A stretch of DNA of 64,000 bases, from contig OU342639.1 of the NCBI GenBank assembly GCA_910589415.1, positions 7,014,268 through 7,078,267 on the forward strand, given 5' to 3'. The notes under the pieces were generated by a model. It saw nothing but the letters and a program-made list of their open reading frames with translations, was not told where the DNA came from and searched no databases. The translations under genes and the position numbers were made by a program. Source of the DNA: Malachius bipustulatus. Lineage: Eukaryota > Arthropoda > Insecta > Coleoptera > Melyridae. Shown here in pieces: positions 1 through 9,888 of the stretch. Numbering within the stretch: the first letter of the stretch is position 1; every line of letters begins with the position of its first letter.

Positions 1-1841
1 CAAAAATATATATACTTTTGATGGGAACAGATACTGTTTATAATACACTTATATCCTTTCAAAGCAGTTTTTTTTTAGTTTGCTTTTTTTAAATCAGTGT
101 CAGTCAGTTTTATGACCACCAAAATGAAAATATGCTCTATTATTTTTGAAAATATTAGGTTTTGAGGTGCAGAAAAAAGGTACCTTAATAGACTTCTTGT
201 GAGATGGAAATATGAATTTTGAAACTCTAAAGACGATAAGTAGTAGCAGAAATGTTTTCTATTTTTATAACTTATTCGCAGTTATTACCTTGTTAATAAG
301 TAAAATTACCGAAGAGACATTATATGCAGAAAGAAGATAATCATCAGTTGAGACTACGCCACTGGATGGTCTCACTGAAACTATACCTTAGTGTTCTGCT
401 AATAGGTATTAACTTATAAAATATAAACGCCGTTTAAGTTTGCACAGAATGTTTCTTTACGGTATGATCATTATTTCCGACACAGAGCGCAGAGCAGACG
501 CACTAATTTATCTGGACCTCCGGGACTTGATATCAATAAACAATTAATAAGTGAACTGTCAAGTTGAACCAAATCAGAAAAGCAGTTAGTCCTATAATTA
601 AGGATGCCTTTGTGCTCGGGGGTTCCAGTATATCACTGTCTGAATAGCTCAACACAAACCTGCCCTGGATATTGTCAAGGTGATACTTAAGGTACCTACA
701 CTGTGCAGGTACGGATCTTAGTTTTTGTTCCGTGCCTTTTTTAATCCTAATCTGATTCTATCTTAGGTACAAAAATATATTATTTAATAATAAGTCAGTA
801 ATAATAATTTTTTATTCAATAAGCGCATAATGAATGGCAATTATCCACGAATATGAAACTTCTAAAGCGAGTGGTAACGTCTGAGTGGATAATAGCCAAT
901 ATGAGCGAATTGAATACTATAAATACTCTATCTACTCCTCTACTTGAATAAAGTAATTGTATTTACTTTTGAATTAAATTAAATAAACCATAATATATTG
1001 TACGAAAAACCTCCTTAAAAAATTAAATAGTTCCAAAATAATCATGATTTATTTTATGTAAACATTTACTAAAGATAAAAATGGACGTTTAGGAACTCCA
1101 AAAACTCTAAGAAACGCAATATGAACTCTAATAATGACGTCATCTAAATGAAGTTATAAATGATGCCCATCTAAATCGATATCTCTATACGCAGAAAATA
1201 TAGGGGAGTAATCATTGTATGAACCATGAAACATAGAGTTGACTGTAATAATAAGACAACCATAAGGTCATTAAAATTTTAGGTGTCGTAAAGGCCTAAC
1301 CAGTGTGGATTCTCGAGTGCTCAGAAGCGACAATTCTTTTAGTGAAAAATTTTGTTAAAATTGTGAAAATTTTCATTCTTCGGAAAACAGAAATGCTTAT
1401 GGTTAGTAATTATGTTTAAATCCAATTTTAATTTTTTTAGCATGTTCAAAATAATCAATTCAGTTATCAGAATTACTTGTACGAGTCGCTAATATGGTTG
1501 TCATTTATGTTTATTAAAACAGGCTATAACAAAAGATTGACTGCATTATTAGCTGTCAACGCTCTTGTAGTAAGTATTATTATATTATTTTACTTTACCT
1601 TTCAACAAAATATTTAATTGCACTTTCTGCTGGCACGCTCTGAAGGTGTCGTGCATTAACAGATTAATCAGATAATCAGAATATTTTTCAATTTTATTAA
1701 ACTATACCTATTGACGGATTAATTAGAGAATTCACTTATCATAAAAAAAATCGATGACGTTCCTCAACAATTGTAAAAATAAATTGGAAAACTTATGATA
1801 AAAATTAATTCGATTTCAAAGGCTTTTTTCAGGGTTCAAAT
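1..1841. other. AT-rich non-coding DNA
   Basis: No open reading frame, RNA gene or repeat could be supported here. The sequence is AT-rich and carries stops in all frames at short intervals. If the agrin exon at 48298-48766 continues to the left, this would be intron or lie beyond the next exons. Confidence 0.5.
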
Positions 1842-2094
1842 TTAAAGGATGTTTGGTAACTAACTAGACAGCCAAAAAGGAATAACTTTTTTCAAGATCA
1901 GGCCGCGTTTGGCAAATATTTTCAAAAATGTGAAATTTTTCGTGGCAACTTCTTGTAGTTCTACATATCTAAGGAAATATTTCCTCAATGAAGGCCGATA
2001 TGAAAACAAAACTTATTATTCCATTTTTTATGTTTAAAATGCGATTTTATACTGGACGCTCAATTTTGGCTATCCAGCTACCAAACACCCTGTA
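1842..2094. mobile_element. Short inverted-repeat element (MITE-like)
   Basis: The left end reads AAGGATGTTTGGTAACT and the right end is its imperfect inverse, AGCTACCAAACACCCTGTA. The similarity continues inward through a GCCAAAA / TTTTGGC pair, giving inverted termini of roughly 28 bp around about 250 bp of non-coding DNA. TA lies at both outer edges, as expected for a TA-targeting (Tc1/mariner-type) non-autonomous element. No coding capacity is visible. Confidence 0.5.
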
Positions 2095-4889
2095 CTATTA
2101 TAATTGATTTTTTTTATTTGTTATACATATATGTGTCATATATAGTTATTCGTACTGTAAAAATTAGAAAGAACGCGTTAATTATATTTAGGAATAATTG
2201 AAAAAACGGTAATTAACAATATAGGTACTAATGGTATAGAATTGAACATCATATCCATTAAAATATTAATTTTGAAATATAATTCCGAAAATAAAATTTC
2301 TAGTAACGTAAAATCCGATTAATTATGGCTGAATCTTAAATATTTTTCTTATAAAATTTCATTAATGCAGTCCTGTAGAGAACGATGAGTTAGTTATCCT
2401 TCCCCGGATGTAGCAGGTAAAATTACAGGAATATATGAAATAATTATGTAGTCAACTGGCGATCAATAAAATGATTAATATAACTCCTGAAGATAGACTT
2501 CTTGTTTATTTTCAAGCTTTATGTTATTAATTATCCTCCATTATCTTTACTCTTTGACAAACCAGTTGGATATTTATATTACCTTTCGATTTTAAGGTCA
2601 AGTGAAACTTTTATTTAGGTACACTAATAAAGAAATAGATTATTAAATAATATGTTACTATTACTATGATGGGTTCTAGGCCAGTTGCGACTGTTGCGAG
2701 ATCTCTTCCGAATTCCAGATTTGATTTCACAAAAAATTTTTCCTTGAGGAATGATAGGTTCATCATTATAATTGCGTTCGTGAATATTATCCTCGACTTA
2801 GTTTCTGGAGAAAATTAAAGAGCTTTGAATTTAATTCAAATTTAACAATAAACGTTAGGAAATATTAATTTGTCTAGAGAGTGTATCAAAATAACAATTA
2901 GCACTGTGTAACTTATTTAATTAGGCTGCGACGCTAATAAATTGGAGCTCGTTGAAACCATCTTGACTGGACATAATTTTAAGCACCTGTGCCAGATAAT
3001 ATTCTGCTGGGAGGGTATTTGTATGCTCTTCTAGTTAGATTCAGTTTAGTTCAATTATTTGCAAACTTGTTGACTAGGGATGGAATGAATAATCCTTAAG
3101 GTAGTTTGTTATAGTACATCAAACCGTGATCAGCAAAATGATGAATCGAAATTCCGTAAACGTGGGGCATATTATTAGCCTCCACTAAAATGAATAATGA
3201 TAGCCTAGAATGTGTTTCCATAATCTGAGCCTATTTAGAAACTTTACTGCAGTGCATAGTACCTACCTATCAAATTGCAACAGTTTCTACCAAAGAAAGA
3301 AGCGGCACATCTTTTCAAAGGTATTCAAATGGGATTCTTTATGGTGAAGTTTACAGGTAAAGAGTCACACTCGTAAGTGTGCTTTTTTGTAGGCGTGCAT
3401 ACTAATGAAGGTATACTTGTCTTATAATTACACAGACTTTTTTGCATTCACGCTTGTTTACATACTTTTATAGATTAAGTGATATGAATTATTTATTACT
3501 AGCGTGTAAATTCGGAAAAGTGGAGTATGTTCCAAAATTGGAATGTTTAAATGTAAACTCACACGTAAGCTCACAAACGCAGTAAAAATTATGACATTTT
3601 TCATGTCATTTGCCGGTTTAGTACAGTGGCAATAAACAAGACAGTTTTGTACTTAGATGGTCCATAAGAGTAAGCAGCAACTGCCAGCGGTCCCTTTCAA
3701 GATTCCCGATAGAGTACATTAACATAATATGTTAACATGGGAGATAAAATACATTTCTCTGGACCGTATCATTCTACATGGTTTAGCTGCTGTTCTCGCG
3801 TTTGAATTATTCCATTAAAATTGTGTGAATCTACATGAAATTTCAACGTGAACTGCTCATCCTTTTTTATACATTTCCAATTCATCAACAACCCCTAGCC
3901 TTATTCTGGACGAATCATTCTCTTCATAAGTCAATCCAATAAACTTGACTGCTGGTCATTAGGTATTATACATGCGAGAACTTAATTAGCGAAGAGACAC
4001 AAGGTAGGTACTATTATTTTAACAGTGTGCAAAAAATCACCTGTCACAAAAGTATCGTGTTAATAATTATTATTATCGAAGTGGAACTGTATTACTGACA
4101 TTCAACCATCAGGATAAGGCGTCAGCTTCCCACACAGAAAATCAGTGTAGGCTGATTAGTCTTTACATGTACCAGGTTTCTAGATCCAGCATGCACTAGA
4201 GCAGGCCCGTAACCTGTACTTCTGTTTCCGTTATTTATCAAGGTAAAATATATTTATCAAGGCGACATCTGCAGTTGGTGAATGTGTGAAAATGCACTCT
4301 AGGCAATGCTTTCTTGCCATTAACCCAGCAAGAAACGTATCAACGTCCCAGTTTATAGGGAAATTATTGTAATGGCTCCGACTATCAGAAATAAAAATTT
4401 TCAACATATTTTTATGTTTGAAGGTGTTATTAGAGTTGGCATGCAACTTGTAATACACAGCAACGGCTTTGGACACCTACGATTGATTTGTAGGATTTAT
4501 TGTTCACTGCTTGTTTTCTCATTGATGTCAATGCGATATTGATACCTCGGTGTTAGTTCTAATTTGCAAGGCTGACCGAGGGTTCACTTCTTAGTGTCAA
4601 TACAATATTACTACTTGGTATGGTGTAATGATACCATAATATTAATAATATTGACATCATGTACTTATATAAGAAAAACAAATTTGAGAATTGAGGTTCG
4701 CCAAACTGATCGTCAACGTATATAACTATACCTGGAGAGCAACACACACTTATGACAAGAAGTGGAAAATACGGATTTGGAAATGGAAGTGTGGAGGTTG
4801 GAAAGTCAATGGTTTGTCGAACGAATGACATTTATTTTAGAAGAATCAATTATTAAACCTAGCAAAAGGGAGAAGCAGAACTCCGCTCA
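2095..4889. other. AT-rich non-coding DNA
   Basis: No gene is supported. The few open frames (for example 4231-4476 and 4559-4831 on the minus strand) have no recognisable domain and the composition of the surrounding non-coding DNA. Confidence 0.5.
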
Positions 4890-5200
4890 TATATAGGGTG
4901 CGGACTAGGAGAAAATGTTCTCAAAGACAAAATAAATAAAGAAAAGGCAAACCAAAGAAAAAACCTCTGGAAAGACCTCCCAGAATTAAGAAAGGGCAAA
5001 TTAATGCTTGGAAAATACAACCAAAAAAGATTTAAGCATGCATCAAACCCACCAAAAACGGTTTGAGAAGCCTAACAGATTTTCTCACGGATCATTGTAA
5101 TCTTGGAGCACCTCAGCAAGATTGGTCTGCTGCAAAGTGACCAAACCTCTATATTCTGTAATATTTGAGAATTCTTGGGATTTAAGTTCTAACTCAATTT
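4890..5200 (+). pseudogene. Non-LTR retrotransposon fragment (C-terminal, after or within RNase H)
   Basis: The plus-strand frame beginning near 4900 reads a degraded polypeptide with the segments NLWKDLPELRKGKLMLGKYN and, after two stops, LEHLSKIGLLQSD followed by FCN. In Jockey/R1-like LINE polyproteins the RNase H domain is followed by a region of the form 'GHC-x-L-x-x-H-L-x-K-I-G-L' and then a Cys-rich CRFC motif, and this piece resembles that part. In-frame stops near 5060-5070 and 5165 and the loss of the GHC histidine context show that it is dead. The fragment is 5'-truncated and stops about 170 bp before an LTR. Assignment to the non-LTR class is by recalled motif, not by search. Confidence 0.55.
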
Positions 5201-5375
5201 GCTACTATAGTTTCTTCAGAACCAATTAGAAAACTTTCGCACAACATGTGAGGTGAAACTGAAGACATGGATGGTCCGTTTCGTTCTTATTATGAACTCA
5301 TAAGCATGTCACATCAGTCAGGCACACACTACACATAAGTACTATACAAAAGTGTAGAACTAATATATTTAGTCT

Positions 5376-6207
5376 TGTAACGGGATTTTCGGTATGGTAG
5401 AGATGATTCCCCAGGGATGGATAATTGCCCCCTTTTACCCGTGACAAGTTAATTAAAATTATAAAAACCTTTATTTACAAGTACGGTAGTTACACATATC
5501 TGTATCTGTTAGATTAATATTATTAACCACTGAACCATCTGGGCCGGCGCTCGTCCACTGCTGACCGTCTGATTGGTGAGAGATACCTGCGTCGGGACAC
5601 GCACCTCTGTTGATTGGTCGGTCTGTCGGACGATTCACCTTCGGCTCCGCTGCGTCAGTTGCTCTCTTACCACCGCACGCTGCGTGTGCGGGTCTCCTGC
5701 TGCTGCGGCCTCCGGAATACGCGACGTGATGGGATCGCCGGATCGACAACTCATTACATTGCGACCCGACGTCTGGTTTGCCTGGCCCTTAATACAGGCC
5801 AGGTGTCGTCTGAAAGGACCCGCCGGGACTTCACTACAGCCCCGGTTGATTCCCTGTTATGACCGGCAGTCGATCAGAGCTCAGTTCACTCTCATCGATC
5901 TCCCGACGTCCAGTTACAGCTAGGCTCGACTCATTTCATCGACCTGCTGTAGCCGGCTGGGTACTGGACGGAGTGCACTCATTACATGCCTCCTGAAGAC
6001 CTCCTAGCTCAGTTCACAGGGAGGGAGATGGTTCGCGAGTCAATACCTCGGAAGATCTGCCCTGCTTCTCCGTTGGGTCTGCTTATATAGCCGGTGCCGG
6101 CGAGATAACCTGCTAATCACCGCTGAAAAAACTGTATCCTTCTGATAGACCCCTCGATTAATTAAAATAAATAATAATAATCAACGAATGTCTTGGAATT
6201 CGTTACA
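5376..6207. mobile_element. LTR of a retrotransposon (probably solo)
   Basis: A GC-rich block in AT-rich surroundings starts TGTAACGG and ends CGTTACA, so the ends are the TG...CA type and form a 7-bp inverted pair. The 4 bp on each side are identical (GTCT at 5372-5375 and 6208-6211), as expected for a target-site duplication, which points to a solo LTR of about 832 bp. A TATATAG box at about 6084 and an AATAAATAATAATAA tract near 6168 suit transcription on the plus strand. A TAAATAAAGG tract readable on the minus strand near 5470 is compatible with the other direction, so orientation is left open. Open frames inside (such as 5573-5923) are chance products of the GC-rich composition. Confidence 0.65.
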
Positions 6208-6480
6208 GTCTTAACTGGTGTCCGGCGGTTGTAGTGACTTGTAATTTTTAATTATTAGTAGGAAGGAAAAAGACAGCGGAAAAATACTTATCACCTAGAA
6301 GCGTCGAAAGTCCTAATGCTCTTCGAGAACTGGAACGGAATGGGGTGCTATAATCGAATAGTCACCAGAAGGGGAGACACAAAATACCTTCTAGATCATA
6401 GTGTTACATCCCCATTGATGCAGTACATTAAGTAGAGCGAGTGTCTAACCTCTATTACCATTCGTCTTTCATTAAATTTC
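6208..6480 (+). other. Possible retrotransposon leader or flank
   Basis: Directly after the LTR comes GTCTTAACTGGTGTCCGG. TGGTGTC-type sequences serve as primer-binding sites just inside the 5' LTR of some Ty3/gypsy elements, and a similar TTGGTGTCAGG is seen at 63624. A short broken frame follows (about 6270-6350, including YLSPRSVESPNALRELERNG). Either the LTR is solo and this is ordinary flank, or it is the 5' LTR of an element lost shortly afterwards. The identical GTCT on both sides favours the first reading. Confidence 0.3.
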
Positions 6481-8920
6481 TGAACATTTTATGCATTGGT
6501 TATTATTGATAACTTAGGCTTATACTTTTTCTATTTACAAATTTTATATACTTTTCTCTCAACTATTATTAAAAATTTGTATGTATGTATACGAATCTTC
6601 TTAATCTCCATTTCTGTCACATATAATTTCTACTTTAACTTCTACTCTTTACTACAGTAATTCTATTTCACACAATAACAAACCGCCTACAATATAACGT
6701 GAATCAGTGGCAGCATACACATTAAAGTAAAGTGATCTCAGAGACTATCCTGTATGGTGATTGGTGACCAAGTCATTATTCTGACTAAGCTTGTTATTGG
6801 ATAATTTTTTTTTTGCCATTCTTGCCAACAATACATACGGAATAATTCTGTTGGCACAAAGTTCCTAACAATAATACACTATAGGTATCGAACTAGTCCT
6901 CTTTTTTATAAACACACTTTTTAACCGAACTGATTCAACAAAATGAACTAATTAGGTATATGCGTTCATTGTGCGCCATATGTCTATAACGATTTGACAC
7001 ATATTTAATTGTTTTCTCAATAATTCTACAATCCTACATATTTCTACATAATTTGTTACCCGATTCATTTCATAAAATGTTTTGACTGTAGTTAAAAAAA
7101 TAGGTTGAATACATATTATTTTGACAGAAGGTTGCCGTTTGGAAGAATCAACTACCAACTCAAAGTATCTTAAATTGGGTAGAAATATTCAGGATTGCTG
7201 GCTTGATCCTTTTCAAGGGAAGAGTTCCTACATAAGAGGAGAGATAAGAAATATGGGATTATATTCTAAAATTAATCCAGTTTCGCATTCATTTACTGGA
7301 GTCGTTGAAATGTGAAATTTAGATGAGAATAACTTTTTAGTTTTCATTTAGTTTAATTGTACCAAAGCTAATTACTTCTTATTTCTAGGTACACGACGTT
7401 ACATCCTATGAAAACCCAGCTACACTGCTCGCGAAGTTTTCTTTTTGACTTTATAGCAATACGAAAATAAGTATAGGAATAATTTCTCAATGGTTGCATT
7501 TGAAATAAAATATAATTCACACTCAGAAACCTTACAAACGAAAAATGCATTAATTGATTTACAAAATGCAAACACTTTAACTTCCAAATTAGGACTCTAT
7601 TGAACTTTCCATCCACGTTGATTATGCAAATTTTGAAACGTATAGAGAACGTAACTAAGGATCTAAGTAGCGACAAAAAGCAAACACGTATAGAGTGTCT
7701 CTTACAAATAGAACTTCCAATGATATGTCTAATTTTCTTATTGTTAAACTAATTGAATGACTAAACAATGTGTGCATAAAGCCAAGCCGATCTTTACAAA
7801 TTTGGAGTAGCAGAAGGCTTGTAGAAATTCAAATGTTGTGGGAAACCAAACATTATTTGAGTACACATGCACCGTACTATAGGTATAGTGAGAGCGAGTC
7901 TTACTTATGGAATGCCACTGAACGCCCACGTTTTATATCACCGTATAAATGATGTATATCGAAAACCATCTGCAGCAGATTGGACTGTTTCAAAATTCAA
8001 CCGTTCGGCCGAAATTTTTCGAATTATTTATTCAGTCTCCTCATAGCTAAATACAAGAATTGTCTTCGATTCAAGGTAATTGGTGAGGGTATAATATGGG
8101 TAATAATTATCGTTTCCTATTCTCAGCAGAGTGAGGAAGCCATATGGCCTCCATTAGACAAATTTTTATGCCCCAGCAGAACTCTACAATTTCGGATCGC
8201 AGATATTTATGAGAATTAAAATATTTTAAAGGGAATTATGTTATAACAAGTAACGTAATTTCAATGCTAATGACAATCGTGGAAGAAATTAAAATGAGAT
8301 GATAAAATTTATACGACTCTCGATGTCGAATACCGATATGAAAGTAGTGTTGATGGTGGCGTTATGTGAAAGTAGATTAAATAATGTTTTATGTTAGGTA
8401 AAAAATAACTTTTATCTCTACGCTAATAGCTTGGGAGTTGTCAGGATTTCTGGCCAACGTGTGTTAATATTAATGGGTTAATGGATGACAACATGCTGGA
8501 TAACTTTTATTCAGATTGATCTTACTGGAAGTAATTTGTTTAATGCTTTTATTTTCTTTATTTTACTTTGAAAGGTAGATGAAATGTAAATTTAATCAGC
8601 ATGAAATACAAGAAATATTGCATTAAAACCTTTGAATTACTATTCAGAGTTTTGATTTTTAATGTACCTACTCCTTTTTAAACAGAAATCCTTTGCGACC
8701 ATTTAATTTTCCTAATACATAATGATTATTATGAATATATTAAAATATGAATCTTAATACATATACGAAATGCTTTTTAATTAAAGTGATACCATTGACT
8801 GCGTTTAGAATTCATCAGGGCAAAGAACTTTTTTAAAATACCTTTCCTTAAAAAAGTCAAAAATAAACGAGATACAGCTTTTGGAAGTTAAAATAAGTTA
8901 AAAAAGTCCAGCCGTGTGAT
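6481..8920. other. AT-rich non-coding DNA
   Basis: No gene, RNA or repeat was supported. Short open frames on both strands (for example 6952-7158 minus, 7368-7676 minus, 7980-8219 plus) show no domains, signal sequences or splice-site logic. Confidence 0.45.
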
Positions 8921-8956
8921 TAATTCGAAATATAATTCGAAATATAATTCGAAATA
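8921..8956. repeat. 12-bp tandem repeat, three units
   Basis: Three consecutive exact units of TAATTCGAAATA. It lies 44 bp upstream of the hammerhead ribozyme. Confidence 0.9.
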
Positions 8957-9000
8957 GGATAAGTACTACTTCCAACTTTCATACTGTTTATGTAACGTGT

Positions 9001-9062
9001 GTCTGACTCATCTGCTGATGAGTCCATAACAAGGACGAAACGCTACGTCCATATCTTCGGGC
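9001..9062 (+). ncRNA. Type I hammerhead self-cleaving ribozyme
   Basis: All conserved core positions are present in order: CTGATGA at 9015-9021, GAAA at 9037-9040, and T-C at 9048-9049, with predicted cleavage between 9049 and 9050. Stem II is GTCC (9022-9025) with GGAC (9033-9036) around a 7-nt ATAACAA loop. Stem III is only three pairs, ACG (9040-9042) with CGT (9046-9048), closed by CTA. Stem I has a proximal part, 9010-9014 with 9050-9054, containing one mismatch. An internal loop follows (CTC / CT), then a 6-pair distal helix, GTCTGA (9001-9006) with TCGGGC (9057-9062), counting two G-U pairs. A stem I internal loop facing the stem II loop is the layout of natural type I ribozymes, where these loops dock. 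Such short stem III forms are known from retroelements and satellite DNAs and often act as dimers. No tandem array is present here. Confidence 0.85.
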
Positions 9063-9302
9063 TTCACTTCACATGCTTTGCGAAAGATTTCTAATTATTG
9101 TTCTGCAAAGAACCTATACATATACCTACGTAGTGGCAAGTTAAATTAGAACCTATCAGATCCCAATAAATTTCCCATCTACATAATATAATATGAAAAA
9201 TATTAGATTTGTTTTGGCTGTAGGTAATTATAAAATATTGATAATTATGTTGGGATAGCAGCCAATTAAACACGCAGGTTTTCTCTTTTTTCTTTTTAAT
9301 CA

Positions 9303-9343
9303 ACCCAAGCTTTCGAGCTTTTCTTTAGCTCTTCATCAGGGGT
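9303..9343 (-). ncRNA. Hammerhead-like motif lacking stem III (left palindrome arm)
   Basis: This is the inverse copy of the motif at 9774-9814. Read on the minus strand it has ACCC, CTGATGA, a GAGCT/AGCTC hairpin, GAAA, four bases, then GGGT closing on the ACCC. See the right-arm entry for the reading and its caveats. Confidence 0.45.
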
Positions 9344-9773
9344 AAGAAATTGAGTAAAAATTGAAGATGTTTGTTAATCATTTTCATGGACAAGTGTACA
9401 GGATACAAACATACAAATATGAACTAATAAACCAAATAAAAATTAAATAACATAAGAAAGTTAATTCCAAAAAAGGTTTAAAATAATTTAGAAGTTTTTT
9501 ACATTTTTTTATGAATAATTTTAATTGAAATTTTTGAAAGATGTCAATTTTATTTTTCAATTTTCAAAATTGACATCTTTCAAAAATTTCAATAAAAATT
9601 ATTCATAAAAAAATGTAAAAAACTTCTAAATTATTTTAAACCTTTTTTGGAATTAACTTTCTTATGTTATTTAATTTTTATTTGGTTTATTAGTTCATAT
9701 TTGTATGTTTTTATCCTGTACACTTGTCCATGAAAATGATTAACAAACATCTTCAATTTTTACTCAATTTCTT

Positions 9774-9814
9774 ACCCCTGATGAAGAGCTAAAGAAAAGC
9801 TCGAAAGCTTGGGT
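9774..9814 (+). ncRNA. Hammerhead-like motif lacking stem III (right palindrome arm)
   Basis: The order is ACCC (9774-9777), CTGATGA (9778-9784), one extra A, GAGCT (9786-9790), a loop, AGCTC (9798-9802), GAAA (9803-9806), GCTT, then GGGT (9811-9814), which pairs with ACCC as stem I. Stem III is reduced to at most one pair. Small hammerhead variants without a real stem III have been described in Penelope-like retrotransposons and cleave as dimers. This motif fits that description except for the extra A before stem II, which may reduce or abolish activity. Confidence 0.45.
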
Positions 9815-9888
9815 TGATTAAAAAGAAAAAAAAAGAGAAAATCTGCGTGTTTAATTGGCTGCTATCCCAACATAATTATCAATATTTT

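Larger units (their letters stand above)
9232..9886. repeat. Near-perfect 655-bp palindrome, probably of Penelope-like origin
   Basis: The left arm (9232 to about 9550) is repeated in inverse from about 9567 to 9886, separated by a loop of about 15 nt centred near 9558. The arms match over about 320 bp with only scattered differences and a few length changes in A/T runs. No coding sequence is present. Each arm contains a hammerhead-like motif near its outer part (annotated separately), which in animals is typical of Penelope-like retroelements. No reverse transcriptase or GIY-YIG endonuclease remains, so the class rests on that motif only. High arm identity implies recent formation or homogenisation. 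Confidence 0.85.

Noticed and set aside
5573..5923. 116-codon plus-strand open frame
   Set aside because: It lies wholly within the LTR, overlaps another open frame, and has no recognisable domain; GC-rich composition explains it.
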